Below the pieces are notes generated by a model, which saw only the letters and a program-made list of their open reading frames with translations, did not search any database and had not been told where the DNA came from. Below are positions 16,700 to 26,226 of a DNA stretch of 64,000 nucleotides, piece after piece. The stretch lies in NCBI RefSeq assembly GCF_002810445.1, contig NZ_NEXS01000001.1, positions 496,001 to 560,000 on the forward strand, given 5' to 3'. Position numbers and translations under genes: made by a program. The stretch comes from Advenella sp. S44 (GTDB taxonomy: Bacteria; Pseudomonadota; Gammaproteobacteria; Burkholderiales; Burkholderiaceae_B). How positions within the stretch are numbered: the first letter of the stretch is position 1; every line of letters starts with the position of its first letter.

Positions 16700-17685
16700 A
16701 TCGCGTGAATGCCGGGACTTGACGAAAGCAAGAGAATAGGCCCAATACCGACTTCGGGGTTTAACCCGTCACCGACAATGATATTTCGGCCGTATTCGAT
16801 AAAGCGTTCAAGAAATTGGTTCCTGATTTTTTCGTGAATATACAGGCGCTTTATGGCTACGCAAAATTGCGCGTTGTTGGCGAAAGCACCCCAGAATATG
16901 CCGGGTATATGTTTTTCCAGATCAGCGTCATCCATGACGATGGCCGGGTCATTGCCACCCAGCTCCAGTGTGATACGCTTGATCGACTGGGCTGCTGTGG
17001 TCATGATCGCTTTACCGGTTTGTGTTGAGCCGGTAAACGCGATTTTATTAATGAGCGGGTGCGCCGTCAGTGCCCGGGCAAGCTTGTCACCGCCCGTAAT
17101 GATGTTAATGACACCCGCGGGTACGATATCTTTTATGATTTCCCCTAGGCGCAGCGAAGTCAATGGCGTGAAGGGCGAAGGTTTCCAGATGACGGTGTTG
17201 CCCATGAGGATGGCGGGGGCAACCTTCCAGATTGCAAGTGACATGGGAAAATTCCAGGGCACGATGGCAGCCACGACGCCAAGCGGCACTTTAATGGCGA
17301 TCGCATGGTCATTGATCTTGCGTTCCATCAGCCCGTGCAGCTTCGGTATTTCGGAGAAGTAGGAGAGCCAGTCGGCGCAACGCTGAATCTCTCCCTGTGC
17401 ACTGGTCAGCGGCTTTCCCTGTTCGGAGGTAAGCAAGGTCGTCAGTTCCTTTTTATTTTCCATAATGGCTTTGGACAGCCGGCCCAGCAAAGTCTGCCTG
17501 TGTTTCAGGGCTGTTTCGCTCCAGCTTGTAAAGGCCGTTGTGGCAGCGACCACAGTTTGGTCAAGCTGAGCTGGAGACAAATCAGGAACATGGGCAATTG
17601 TTTTCCTGTCTGCCGGACTGATAACCTGTATGGTTGCGTCAGCGGTTTCAAGCCCGCCGCCGATCAAATTTCTATACTGAATCAT
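16690..17685 (-). pseudogene. Aldehyde dehydrogenase, C-terminally truncated
   Basis: 331 residues against about 475-500 for the family. The N-terminal NAD-binding part is intact: VPWNFPM, GNTVIWKPSP, FTGSTQTGK, catalytic E241 in LELGGN and C275 in NAQFCVAIKR. Family similarity stops at about residue 317 (VGIGPI). The last 14 residues look random and the frame ends inside the tail of the neighbouring racemase-type gene. About 150 residues of the catalytic and oligomerisation part are missing, so an active tetramer is unlikely. The break at about 16735 looks like a deletion or recombination scar. It was probably once a semialdehyde dehydrogenase controlled by the LysR encoded at 17815. Confidence 0.8.
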
Positions 17686-17777
17686 ATACGAACCCTATCG
17701 CTTGTTTACCGGAGAAGCCCGGAAGGTGAAACGATGATAGGGCAGACTATGATTGCTGCATAATATTAAATTTTTCT

Positions 17778-17803
17778 GCACCCATATATTAAATATATGG
17801 TGC
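17778..17803. promoter_or_regulatory. Palindrome upstream of the aldehyde dehydrogenase, possible LysR site
   Basis: Perfect 9-bp arms CCATATATT (17782-17790) and AATATATGG (17792-17800) around one base. Adding GCAC/GTGC and a bulged C extends the dyad to 17778-17803. It lies between the LysR stop and the start of the aldehyde dehydrogenase on the minus strand. No T-run follows in either direction, so an operator is more likely than a terminator. Confidence 0.45.
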
Positions 17804-17814
17804 AAGCCTTCCTC

Positions 17815-18696
17815 TCACTTGAAAGAGAACAGCTCATCCAGCAAAGTTGAATGATGATTCTTTCTCTTGGCCATATAGATTTCCGTATTGAACTGGTGAG
17901 AGAAGGAGTCAAGATTGATAAACTCAACAGCGCCTTTTATGCCGGGAACTGTGGTCTTGGGTACCAGCGCGACCCCCAGCCCACATCCGACCATGACCGC
18001 CACAGTTTGTATCTGGATTGCTTCCTGGGCAACAGCCGGCTCAAACAGATTGTCCTTGCAAAACATTAATGCGGAGTTTCGTAAAGGGCTATTGGTGGAG
18101 TACATAATGAAATTTTCGGCGCTTAACAACGTTGGAGTGATTTGCAGGCAATCAAGAAGGTGGTGATTACTCGCCACCATTAATACGAACTCATCACGAG
18201 CCAGTTTGATAATTTCTATATCAGCCGGTAAATCCAGCGGACCACGCAACAGCCCCACATCAATCTGGGCATCAACAAGCATGCAGATGATGTCGTTGGA
18301 CGTGCTTTCCATCAGATTGAGCTTGATATTTGGATACTTCTTCAACAGGATAGGCAGCTTCTGGGGGAGGATGGTGTGGGCTGTCGACGACACAAATCCA
18401 ATATCCAGCGTTCCCACATTGCCGCTACTGATAGATCGGGCGCTCCATACCGCTCGCTCAACATGGTTAAGGCAGATCTTGCAGTGTTTGACAAAGTCCT
18501 TACCGGCGGCCGTGATTTCAAATGAGTTAGCTTTACGCTCAATAAGCGGGACACCCACCGCCCCTTCCAACTTTTTGATGGCGATTGATAACGCCGGTTG
18601 CGCAATATGGAGTTTTTCTGCCGCTTTGGTAAAGCTGTTTTGCTCTACAATCGTGAGAAACTGCTGCATTTTTCGCAGACCCACATTTGGTACCAT
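17815..18696 (-). CDS. LysR-family transcriptional regulator
   Basis: 293 residues. The HTH covers about residues 8-66 (MQQFLTIVEQNSFTKAAEKL, then HIAQPALSIAIKKLE); the effector domain follows to the end. It is on the same strand as, and 129 bp upstream of, the truncated aldehyde dehydrogenase, with a palindrome in the gap, so it probably regulated that gene. The effector cannot be deduced. The 236-bp stretch between its start and the next LysR gene shows nothing beyond presumed promoter sequence. Confidence 0.9.
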   Translation of the reverse strand: MVPNVGLRKMQQFLTIVEQNSFTKAAEKLHIAQPALSIAIKKLEGAVGVPLIERKANSFEITAAGKDFVKHCKICLNHVERAVWSARSISSGNVGTLDIGFVSSTAHTILPQKLPILLKKYPNIKLNLMESTSNDIICMLVDAQIDVGLLRGPLDLPADIEIIKLARDEFVLMVASNHHLLDCLQITPTLLSAENFIMYSTNSPLRNSALMFCKDNLFEPAVAQEAIQIQTVAVMVGCGLGVALVPKTTVPGIKGAVEFINLDSFSHQFNTEIYMAKRKNHHSTLLDELFSFK

Positions 18697-18932
18697 TTCC
18701 TTGTCCTCACTTTAGTATGGATTTTCTGTGTTGTGGCTGGATCGATCTTTCCATAAGCTGGCATCTCATTGTTAACGATAGGCCTTTACCGTCAAGTGTT
18801 GATTCCATGTACAACCTCGCGAATTTTATTCGCTGCATATTCAATGCCCTGACATCTCTGAGAAACTCGTGATACAGACTCTATTGTTGTCCTCATTGTT
18901 TTTATGTCTCATATGTAGCGCGACATGCTGAA

Positions 18933-19880
18933 CTACATTTCAACCAGCGCATCTCGTGCGGCGGCATGCACCAATGTGCGGAATGGCTGGCACACTGCGT
19001 CGTCGATAATAGCCTGGTTGAAAACGAGCATTACAGTGCTTGGAGGCAATGCTGGGTAGACGTCAATTATTTTGATCAGATTCAGGCTTCCATAATGCCT
19101 TGCAATTGACTCGGGAACAATCGAAATAAAGGATGTTTTGGCGACCAATGCAAGGTTGGATTCGAAGGTCCGCGTTTCAATGACAGATTTGATTGGTGGT
19201 AACTCGTTTTCGCGCCAGAAACGGTCCAGGACAGCGCGTGAAGTGGTTCCAAGAGAAGGTAAAATCCATTCCCTTTTTGTTAATTGTTCCAGTGTATAGG
19301 TCTTGTCTGTAAACGTGGTGTTAGTTGCACTGCAAATGATCAGCGGACGTTCGTCGTAAAGGCGTTCGGTAACATAATCCGTTCCTATGCCAGCGGCGCC
19401 AGCGACATGCCGCATGATGGCAAAATCCAATTTTTCGCTTTCCAAGTCGGTCAGTAGCTGGGTGGAACTATCTTCAATAACCATTAGCTTCCATTTAATG
19501 GACGTATCGTGTGCTGTTTGATCGGAGTGTACGCGGTTTAGCAAATGGGGCATGACTGAATGCATTGCTCGTGGAATACAGCCCAGTCTGATGGTAGAGC
19601 CAAGTGTATCCACGATATTGTCCAGGCGTCCCAGACTGCTTAGTAAAAATCTAGCCTGATTAATGATTGCTCTTCCTCGCATAGTGGCGATGCTGCCTCG
19701 AACGGATCGTTCAAATATACGAGTACCCAGCGTCGACTCGGCCTCTGCCAACAGTCGAGATAGGGCGGGCTGTGAGGTTCCCAGATGCGTGGCCGACCGA
19801 TGAACGGAACCGTGGTCTGCAATTGAGGCAATTGCCTCAATATGCCGTCGTTGTAATTGCTTTTTTTTGGAAATTGTCAT
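18933..19880 (-). CDS. LysR-family transcriptional regulator
   Basis: 315 residues. The N-terminus is rich in lysine (SKKKQLQRRH), then the HTH at about 12-70 (IASIADHGSVHRSATHLGTS, then QPALSRLLAEAE). It resembles the GbpR/pca-type LysR branch that has a longer N-terminus. It is divergent from the dehydratase/Bug/dehydrogenase operon beginning at 20024 and is its most likely regulator. The intervening 143 bp are AT-rich and contain a 12-bp inverted repeat near the operon start. Confidence 0.9.
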   Translation of the reverse strand: MTISKKKQLQRRHIEAIASIADHGSVHRSATHLGTSQPALSRLLAEAESTLGTRIFERSVRGSIATMRGRAIINQARFLLSSLGRLDNIVDTLGSTIRLGCIPRAMHSVMPHLLNRVHSDQTAHDTSIKWKLMVIEDSSTQLLTDLESEKLDFAIMRHVAGAAGIGTDYVTERLYDERPLIICSATNTTFTDKTYTLEQLTKREWILPSLGTTSRAVLDRFWRENELPPIKSVIETRTFESNLALVAKTSFISIVPESIARHYGSLNLIKIIDVYPALPPSTVMLVFNQAIIDDAVCQPFRTLVHAAARDALVEM

Positions 19881-19964
19881 GTGAATTCAATACAAAATAA
19901 ACGATGTCATATTTAGCATAACACTATCAATTATATATATCATTTACAGTATGAAATATTTCCG

Positions 19965-20010
19965 ATAAATTGAGATCAATCGCCCTGCTGTCATGCGAAT
20001 CTCAATTTAT
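19965..20010 (+). repeat. Inverted repeat ending at the ribosome binding site of the 20024 gene
   Basis: Perfect 12-bp arms: ATAAATTGAGAT at 19965-19976 and ATCTCAATTTAT at 19999-20010, with 22 bases between. The right arm touches the ribosome binding site AAGGAAA (20011-20017). It could be a DNA operator for the divergent LysR, or an RNA stem in the leader that affects ribosome access. Confidence 0.6.
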
Positions 20011-20023
20011 AAGGAAATCTATA

Positions 20024-21184
20024 GTGAAAATAAAAAAAGTCGAATGCTTGGCAGTCCATCCGGGCTGGAGGAAGAATCTGATTTTTGTCCGTGTCGAAAC
20101 CGACGATGGCATTGTCGGCTGGGGCGAAGCATACAGTCAGTATGATCGAGATCGGGCGATCGTTGCGCAGGTCGAGGCTTTAGGTCAATATCTCGTTGGT
20201 CGTCAGGCGCGAAATATACGTCACTTTCTACAGATTGCTTTCGATGACTATGCACAGCGTAGATCTTCATTGGAATATTGGTGTGCACTATCCGGAATCG
20301 AACAGGCGTTATGGGATATTGCCGGAAAAGCAGTGGAGCAGCCTGTCTACAATTTGCTGGGAGGGACGTGTCGGGAGAAGATTCGCGTATACGCCAATGG
20401 CTGGAGCTACAAAATGCAACAACCCGCCGATTTTGCCCGCGCTGCAGAACAGGTGGTGCGTAGCGGATTTACTGCTATCAAGTTCGATCCGCTTCCAAGA
20501 CCGTGGCGAACCTATATTCCGAAAGAACACATTCGCCACGCTGTGAAGGTGGTGAGTGCGGTGCGTAGCGCCGTGGGCGACGATGTCGATTTATTACTTG
20601 ATATCCACCGGCGCCTCGCTCCAGCGCACGCGATTACCCTGAGCAATGCGTTGGCAGAATTCGATCCTTACTGGTTTGAAGAACCTTGCCAGGTAGAGAA
20701 TTTGGATGCGCTGGCCGAGGTTCGGGCGGCCAGTCCAATCCCGGTTGTCAGCGGAGAGGCCATGTATGGAAGAGCAGATTTTCGGCGTCTATTTCGCGAA
20801 CGCGCCGTCGATATCATTAACCCGGATATTTCAAATTGTGGCGGCATCTTGGAGATGCTATTTATTGCTGCAGCAGCCGAATCCGAAATGGTTGCTGTTT
20901 CTCCGCATAACTATAATTCGACAACGTTGTCTTTGTCGGCCACAGTGCACGCTGCCGCCTGCATGCCAAATTTCATCATAACGGAGTACTTTTTACCTTA
21001 CGAAGAGTTTGGATCCGTGGTGACGAATAACCCGTTACTGCCGGTTAATGGTTATATCGACCTACCAAAAGGACCTGGCTTGGGACTGGACGTAAATGAA
21101 AAGGTGGTGCGTTCCAGGCCATCCAAAAGGTATCCTGCCCGTACGTTTCGTATGAGCGAAGATGATCAGCCACTACCACTTTAA
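20024..21184 (+). CDS. Mandelate racemase-type enolase-superfamily enzyme (galactonate dehydratase-like)
   Basis: 386 residues from GTG 20024, chosen because AAGGAAA lies six bases upstream and the protein then begins KIKKVECL as relatives do. Residues: K153 (KFDP, a variant of KxK with D155), D193 and H195 (DIHRR), E219 (FEEP), E245 (SGEA) and the D268-H295 dyad (NPD, SPH). The DIH pattern with an extra histidine resembles galactonate- and mannonate-type acid-sugar dehydratases. It probably dehydrates an aldonic or related acid, whose product would be handled by the 2-hydroxyacid dehydrogenase two genes downstream. It is the first gene of a three-gene set with a Bug receptor. Confidence 0.87.
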   Translation: MKIKKVECLAVHPGWRKNLIFVRVETDDGIVGWGEAYSQYDRDRAIVAQVEALGQYLVGRQARNIRHFLQIAFDDYAQRRSSLEYWCALSGIEQALWDIAGKAVEQPVYNLLGGTCREKIRVYANGWSYKMQQPADFARAAEQVVRSGFTAIKFDPLPRPWRTYIPKEHIRHAVKVVSAVRSAVGDDVDLLLDIHRRLAPAHAITLSNALAEFDPYWFEEPCQVENLDALAEVRAASPIPVVSGEAMYGRADFRRLFRERAVDIINPDISNCGGILEMLFIAAAAESEMVAVSPHNYNSTTLSLSATVHAAACMPNFIITEYFLPYEEFGSVVTNNPLLPVNGYIDLPKGPGLGLDVNEKVVRSRPSKRYPARTFRMSEDDQPLPL

Positions 21185-21227
21185 TGCTCAGCTAAGCAGT
21201 CAGGAAGCGGGTGATAAGGAGACAACA

Positions 21228-22193
21228 ATGAAAAACATGATTATAAGATTTCTGTTAATCGCGGCTGTACTGTGCACATGGAGTGCATCCAGTCTGGCCG
21301 CTTACCCCGATAAGCCGATACGCTTTATCTGCACGTCGGCAGCAGGCTCTCCGTTAGATTTGATGATGAGAACGCTTGCCCAGTACTTGGGTAAGGAACT
21401 AAACCAGACCATCGTGGTAGAGAACAGGCCGGGCGGGACTGGGGCCGTGGGCATGGCAAATGCAATGAATTCTCCGGCCGATGGCTATACGGTCGTCTCG
21501 GCAACAGGGTCCACTTCGTTCCTTATTGCAGACGGTAAGTCGGCTTATACACTGGATGATTTTATTTTCATCCGTGGTTTGCAAGCGGAGCCATCTGCCA
21601 TTGCAGTGCGCAAAGACAGCCCCTTTCAATCGTTACCGCAACTAGTAGATACGCTAAAAAAAACGCCTGCCCAAGTGAGCATCGGAGGCTATGCGACGGC
21701 GGGCTTTCATCAGTTTTCTTATTATCGCCTACAACAAGCAGCAGGATTTAGAGGCGTTTGGGTCCCCTTCCAGGGTGGTAATCAGGCAGTTCTTGCCTTG
21801 ATAGGAGACCATATTCAGGCAGCAGCAATCACGCCAAGCTCAGCTTTACCACAATTGAAGAGTGGGGAGCTTCGGATGCTTGCGATCAGTACACCAACGC
21901 GAGATGCGTATTTCCCTAACGTTCCGACATTCAAGGAACAGGGCTACGATGTGGTTGAAACTTTATGGAGAGGTGTCATGGTAAAAAAAGGGACGCCACC
22001 TGAAGTGATAAAAGTGTTGTCGGAAGGGATGGACAGGGTGGAAGCTAATCCAGAATGGAAGCGATTCATGACTGAAAATGTGCAAGCTCCACAGAACATG
22101 ACAGTTGAGCAAATGCAAAAGCACGTTCGAGATGAAGTGAAAACACGACGCGCATTTCTTCACGATCTCAGAGCCCAGCAAGCGGAACATTAA
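21228..22193 (+). CDS. Bug-family periplasmic solute receptor
   Basis: 321 residues from ATG 21228, which has AAGGAG six bases upstream. Sec signal peptide KNMIIRFLLIAAVLCTWSA, then the receptor fold (IRFICTSAAGSPLDLMMRTL and VVENRPGGTGAVG). The ligand loop reads AAGSPLD where most relatives have AGGxxD, so its ligand may differ from those of the other three receptors here. It lies between an acid-sugar dehydratase and a 2-hydroxyacid dehydrogenase and probably delivers their substrate. Confidence 0.92.
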   Translation: MKNMIIRFLLIAAVLCTWSASSLAAYPDKPIRFICTSAAGSPLDLMMRTLAQYLGKELNQTIVVENRPGGTGAVGMANAMNSPADGYTVVSATGSTSFLIADGKSAYTLDDFIFIRGLQAEPSAIAVRKDSPFQSLPQLVDTLKKTPAQVSIGGYATAGFHQFSYYRLQQAAGFRGVWVPFQGGNQAVLALIGDHIQAAAITPSSALPQLKSGELRMLAISTPTRDAYFPNVPTFKEQGYDVVETLWRGVMVKKGTPPEVIKVLSEGMDRVEANPEWKRFMTENVQAPQNMTVEQMQKHVRDEVKTRRAFLHDLRAQQAEH

Positions 22194-22201
22194 GCATAAA
22201 T

Positions 22202-23203
22202 ATGAACAAAAAATTACGCCCAATAGAGCGAACTGTGGCATGCTTGGACGTTCATGACGATGTGGTCAAGAAAGTGATACTCCGCTGCGCTCCTGAAGGT
22301 TGGAATATTATGCTGGCGGACTCATACGATGATACCCACCAGAAGACTTTGATAGCGTGTGCCGAGATGATATTGACTGGCTGGGCTGCGGTACCTGCTT
22401 GGATGTTTGATGCGCCGAACTTACGGCTTGTACAGAAATTTGGCGCAGGATACGACAAAATTGACATTAATGCGGCTCGTAAAAAAGGGATTTGCGTGGC
22501 CGTTGCGAGTGGCATGAATGCTGATCCAGTGTCCGAATTAGTGGTTTTCTTGGTCCTGGGTCTCTATAGAAAATTCAGATACCTGGACGAAACAATTCGT
22601 TCGGGAAAGTGGGTTAAGTCCGAAATGAGAGCCAAAGCCCACTCATTGCGTGAAAAAAAATTTGCTATTCTTGGGCTTGGTGCTATTGGGAAAGCAGTGG
22701 CCAAACGCGTACAGGCGTTTGGAGCCAAGGTGATTTATCATAATCCAACACCTCTTGGAGCTAACGAGGAAGCGGCACTGAACGTGCAATACTGTACCTT
22801 TGATGAGTTGATTGCAACAGCAGATATTCTGTCATTGCATTTGCCATTAACACCTGACACACGAGGAATCATAGATGCCGTCCAGCTATCGCGAATGAAA
22901 TTAAGCGCGATACTGATTAACACGGCTCGTGGGGAGTTGATTGTGGAAAGCGATTTAATTGAAGCTTTACGATATGGGCGTTTGCTGGGTGCTGGGTTGG
23001 ATGTTTTTCAAAATGAGCCGCTGTCGAATGACAATGCGTTACTGGGATTTGACAACGTGATGCTCACCCCGCACATTGGCGGAGCCGTTTTCGATAATGT
23101 GCAAAATATGGCTACGCACTGTTTTAACAATATGAAGCTATTTATGGCAGGACAACCATTGCCTTTTCGCGATGTCATTGTGAAGGGCAATTCGATGGTT
23201 TAA
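22202..23203 (+). CDS. D-isomer-specific 2-hydroxyacid dehydrogenase
   Basis: 333 residues. NAD-binding motif LGLGAIGKAVAK at about 158-169. The catalytic triad is complete: R243 (NTARGEL), E272 (VFQNEP) and H291 (TPHIGG). It should interconvert a 2-keto acid and a D-2-hydroxy acid using NAD(P)H, in the cytoplasm. It lies eight bases after the Bug gene and ends the operon. The intact Glu contrasts with the Gln in the family member encoded at 14577, so the two enzymes probably do different jobs. Confidence 0.9.
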   Translation: MNKKLRPIERTVACLDVHDDVVKKVILRCAPEGWNIMLADSYDDTHQKTLIACAEMILTGWAAVPAWMFDAPNLRLVQKFGAGYDKIDINAARKKGICVAVASGMNADPVSELVVFLVLGLYRKFRYLDETIRSGKWVKSEMRAKAHSLREKKFAILGLGAIGKAVAKRVQAFGAKVIYHNPTPLGANEEAALNVQYCTFDELIATADILSLHLPLTPDTRGIIDAVQLSRMKLSAILINTARGELIVESDLIEALRYGRLLGAGLDVFQNEPLSNDNALLGFDNVMLTPHIGGAVFDNVQNMATHCFNNMKLFMAGQPLPFRDVIVKGNSMV

Positions 23204-23320
23204 ATGAGATTAAGGCCTCTATGATCTATTGATGGTCAATATTGAATGAATCGGAGTTCAATAAATTCCGTCCTGGCGCAGGATGGAACGAAAATCGCAC
23301 ATTCGTCCGCACCTTATCCC

Positions 23321-24367
23321 TTACACGCTCCACGCCGCCTTGGTCGCCAGCGCACATTCATGCATCACGGTCAACGCGCGCTGCGTGGTTTCAGCGCTTC
23401 CCACGAACGGATTGGGTCCGCCCTGTGACATCTGCGCAAGTTTGACATCGGCCAGGTCCATGCCGCTGTGGTTGGACAGGAAGACATCGACGTTCTGCTT
23501 GCCGGCCATGTCACGCACGCGGTCGGTCGAATCGATGTAAGCTTGCAGGCGCTCCATGCGATTGGGCTGTTTGCCGAAATTGAATGACGTGCCGCCCCAC
23601 AGGAAGGCGCGATGGGTTTTGTCGCCCTCTTTGGCGTCGAACGCGACCGAGATGGTTCCCATCGTGTGGCCCGGCGTCATTACGATGTCGACGGTGGTGT
23701 CGCCCAGGGTCAGCTTGGCGCCGTCCTCGACGACCGCGTCACGCTTGGGCGGGCGACCCCAGCTGGGCACGTCGAACTCCAGCTTGGTTTCCATCATGGT
23801 CCAGTCGGCTTCACTGGCAATAATCTGAGGATGAAAATGCTCCACCAGATAATTGGCGCCGCCGTAGTGATCGCCATGGCCGTGCGTGATGACGACCATC
23901 TTGATTTGCGCCGGATCCAGCCCCAGCTTGCGCATGCCGGCGACAATCACATGTTCGGCGTCATCCGCATTATTCATCGCGTCGATCAGGATGATGCCCG
24001 CCGATGTCGTAACGGCCCAGGCGCTGACCCATTTGCCTCCGACGAAATACAGATTATCGAACGCTTTGCCTGGCGGCGGTGCTGGCTGCGCCATCAGAGC
24101 TTGGACCGATGGACCTTTTTTTTGGCTGGCTGGCAAGGCGACGTTTCCTAGCTTCAATAACTGTGTGAGGTCGCTGCCAGCGGCAGTGCGTGCAGCAGCC
24201 AAGTGTCGCTGGACATCGGGCGACTGAGCTGCCGCAGGCGAGATGTTTAGCGCATAGGTAGCACAACAGGCGCAACCTGCTGCCAGAAAATAACGTCTGC
24301 CGGACGATGCAACCTGGTTATCGCCAGTGTTGTCATTGTTGTTGATCCATGAGCCGAAAAGCCGCAT
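23321..24367 (-). CDS. Metallo-beta-lactamase-fold hydrolase with Tat signal
   Basis: 348 residues. The N-terminus has a twin-arginine export signal, SGRRYFLAAG at 22-31, then a hydrophobic stretch and a likely cleavage after AAAQ. The zinc motif THGHGDH gives H162, H164, D166 and H167, followed by TPGHTMGT and FLSNHSG, a layout like subclass B3 enzymes. It probably acts in the periplasm as a hydrolase; antibiotic hydrolysis cannot be claimed. It is transcribed towards the end of the dehydrogenase at 23203. Its own promoter lies within 24368-24660, where no other feature stands out. Confidence 0.87.
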   Translation of the reverse strand: MRLFGSWINNNDNTGDNQVASSGRRYFLAAGCACCATYALNISPAAAQSPDVQRHLAAARTAAGSDLTQLLKLGNVALPASQKKGPSVQALMAQPAPPPGKAFDNLYFVGGKWVSAWAVTTSAGIILIDAMNNADDAEHVIVAGMRKLGLDPAQIKMVVITHGHGDHYGGANYLVEHFHPQIIASEADWTMMETKLEFDVPSWGRPPKRDAVVEDGAKLTLGDTTVDIVMTPGHTMGTISVAFDAKEGDKTHRAFLWGGTSFNFGKQPNRMERLQAYIDSTDRVRDMAGKQNVDVFLSNHSGMDLADVKLAQMSQGGPNPFVGSAETTQRALTVMHECALATKAAWSV

Positions 24368-24660
24368 TAGTGTCTCCTGTTGTTGTCATTAACCTAACGT
24401 GCCGCACGCCGCAGGCCTGCGACGCCAATCAATTATAGTCAGATCGCGGCCGGTCACGAGGCCTTGTCAAATTTTTGCCTGTCTTGCCGATTGAATTATT
24501 GGTGAACAAGAGCAGTCAAGGCCACAAACCGGTAGCTATTTTTTGTTGACTAAATAACGTTAAGGTGACCATTGGGCAAGCCGCTGAGTCGGGTTTGCCA
24601 GCTATAATTGTGTTGACATTTCCAACCATTCTCGGTTCACGTTCTATAGGAATTAATTTG

Positions 24661-26115
24661 ATGAGTAAAGCCGCAATCGTGGCCGGTATTGTTATTGCCG
24701 CCGGCGCAGTCTGGACCGGATCAAGCTGGTATCTGGGTACGCAGATTCAGGAGCGACTTGACGACTATCTGGTAAAGACCAACGACTATCTGAAAAAGGA
24801 AGGCGAAGGACGAATCAGTATGCAAGTGGTCAGTTATGACAAGGGCGTTTTCTCATCTGACGCGGTATATAAAGTCAATATGAATGTTCCGGAAATCTCG
24901 GGCCTGCCCAAGGAAGTTCTACTTAAGAGCCACATTGAACATGGACCGATATCGCTCAATGCCTTGCTCAGTGGCCAGTGGGTCACCGGATACGCAACTG
25001 CCTCCACGACACTGGTCAACGACGAAAAGACCAAGCCACTGTATGACGCAGCCGGCGGCAAAGAACCGTACGTGCAGAGCGATCGTATTGATTTTTCTGG
25101 AAATGTGCACTCCGTGGCCATGTTGGCGGCGCTGGATGCGACGTTCAGTCAGGCCACCTTCAAATCTCAGCCGGTAACGGTAACATCGGTTGTAAACAAG
25201 GACTTTACTCAGGTCGACATGACGTTTGATCTTTCCGAGGCGAGCCTGGCTAATTATGCCGATGTCGACTTTTCCATGAAAAACGTGAAAGGGCAGGCCA
25301 GTTCCAGCAAAACTGCTTCGGGCCTGTTCGTGGGTCCGGGGGGAATGAGCATCGGCATGCTTGAGATCAAGCCAAAAAATGATAGGGCTGTATCAATCGC
25401 CGATTTCAAGGTCGATGTGAAAACGGAAGAAGTGGATGATTTCCTGAACCTGAGTGTGGGTTACGAGCTTGGCAAGATGCTGGTAAACAATGTCGATTTT
25501 GGCGCTATCAAGTTGAATGTCGCCTTTGACCATCTTGACCGCCAGGCGGTTGAGAAATTCAAACAACAAGCCGGCTCGCTAAATCTCACGGCAGACAACA
25601 TTGAACAGCAAGGTGAGCAAATTGAACAGTATTATGCAGAATTGTTCACGAACCTGATACGCCAGAAACTGCAGGTGCGTGTTTCTCCGTTCTCATGGAA
25701 GACAGCAAACGGGGAGGGTTCGCTGAACGCGTCCGCCAATTTTGATGGAGCCAGCCAGTCTGAGGGACAGACTATGCAAGACAAGCAGTTCCTGGTCGAG
25801 TCGCTCAAGACAGTTGATTTCGGGTTGAAGGTCGATACCGCCTTGATCCGAGATGTGGTCTCGGGCAGTGCCCAGCTAGAGGGGGCGACCGACAAGACCG
25901 CGGCAGACAAGAAAGGCGATGGTCTTGCCAGCATGGCAGGGTTGATGACGCAGACCACGGGCCTTGGGAAATTCGAGAACGGCGTGATCACGAGCGATAT
26001 TGCGTACGATTCAGCCAAAGGTTCAGCCGAAAAAATCACGCTGAACGGCGAGACCATGAGTCTGATGGAGCTGGCCGGTAAAGCGGGCTCTTTATTTATG
26101 GGTGCTCCCCGCTAA
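24661..26115 (+). CDS. DUF945 (YdgA-like) inner-membrane anchored protein
   Basis: 484 residues from ATG 24661, preceded by AGGAA. One N-terminal membrane segment (AAIVAGIVIAAGAVWTGSSW) is followed by a long, repetitive beta-rich region typical of the DUF945 family: LGTQIQERLDDYL near the start, alternating hydrophobic strands, and a final LMELAGKAGSLF. The family's function is poorly defined; E. coli YdgA is an abundant envelope protein. It seems to stand alone. A TATAAT at 24603 lacks a good -35 partner, so the promoter is not assigned. Confidence 0.82.
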   Translation: MSKAAIVAGIVIAAGAVWTGSSWYLGTQIQERLDDYLVKTNDYLKKEGEGRISMQVVSYDKGVFSSDAVYKVNMNVPEISGLPKEVLLKSHIEHGPISLNALLSGQWVTGYATASTTLVNDEKTKPLYDAAGGKEPYVQSDRIDFSGNVHSVAMLAALDATFSQATFKSQPVTVTSVVNKDFTQVDMTFDLSEASLANYADVDFSMKNVKGQASSSKTASGLFVGPGGMSIGMLEIKPKNDRAVSIADFKVDVKTEEVDDFLNLSVGYELGKMLVNNVDFGAIKLNVAFDHLDRQAVEKFKQQAGSLNLTADNIEQQGEQIEQYYAELFTNLIRQKLQVRVSPFSWKTANGEGSLNASANFDGASQSEGQTMQDKQFLVESLKTVDFGLKVDTALIRDVVSGSAQLEGATDKTAADKKGDGLASMAGLMTQTTGLGKFENGVITSDIAYDSAKGSAEKITLNGETMSLMELAGKAGSLFMGAPR

Positions 26116-26226
26116 CCGGCGAGTGTGGGCCGGGCAATCCCGGCAAGTCTTGCAGCGTAACGGCGCCAACTGCACAGTGTTGGCCTCCGGATATGGTTGG
26201 TGGCCAGTGGTTTGCCGAGGGGCAGC

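Noticed and set aside
24603-24608. TATAAT as -10 of the DUF945 gene
   Set aside because: No acceptable -35 at 16-18 bp, so no promoter is called.
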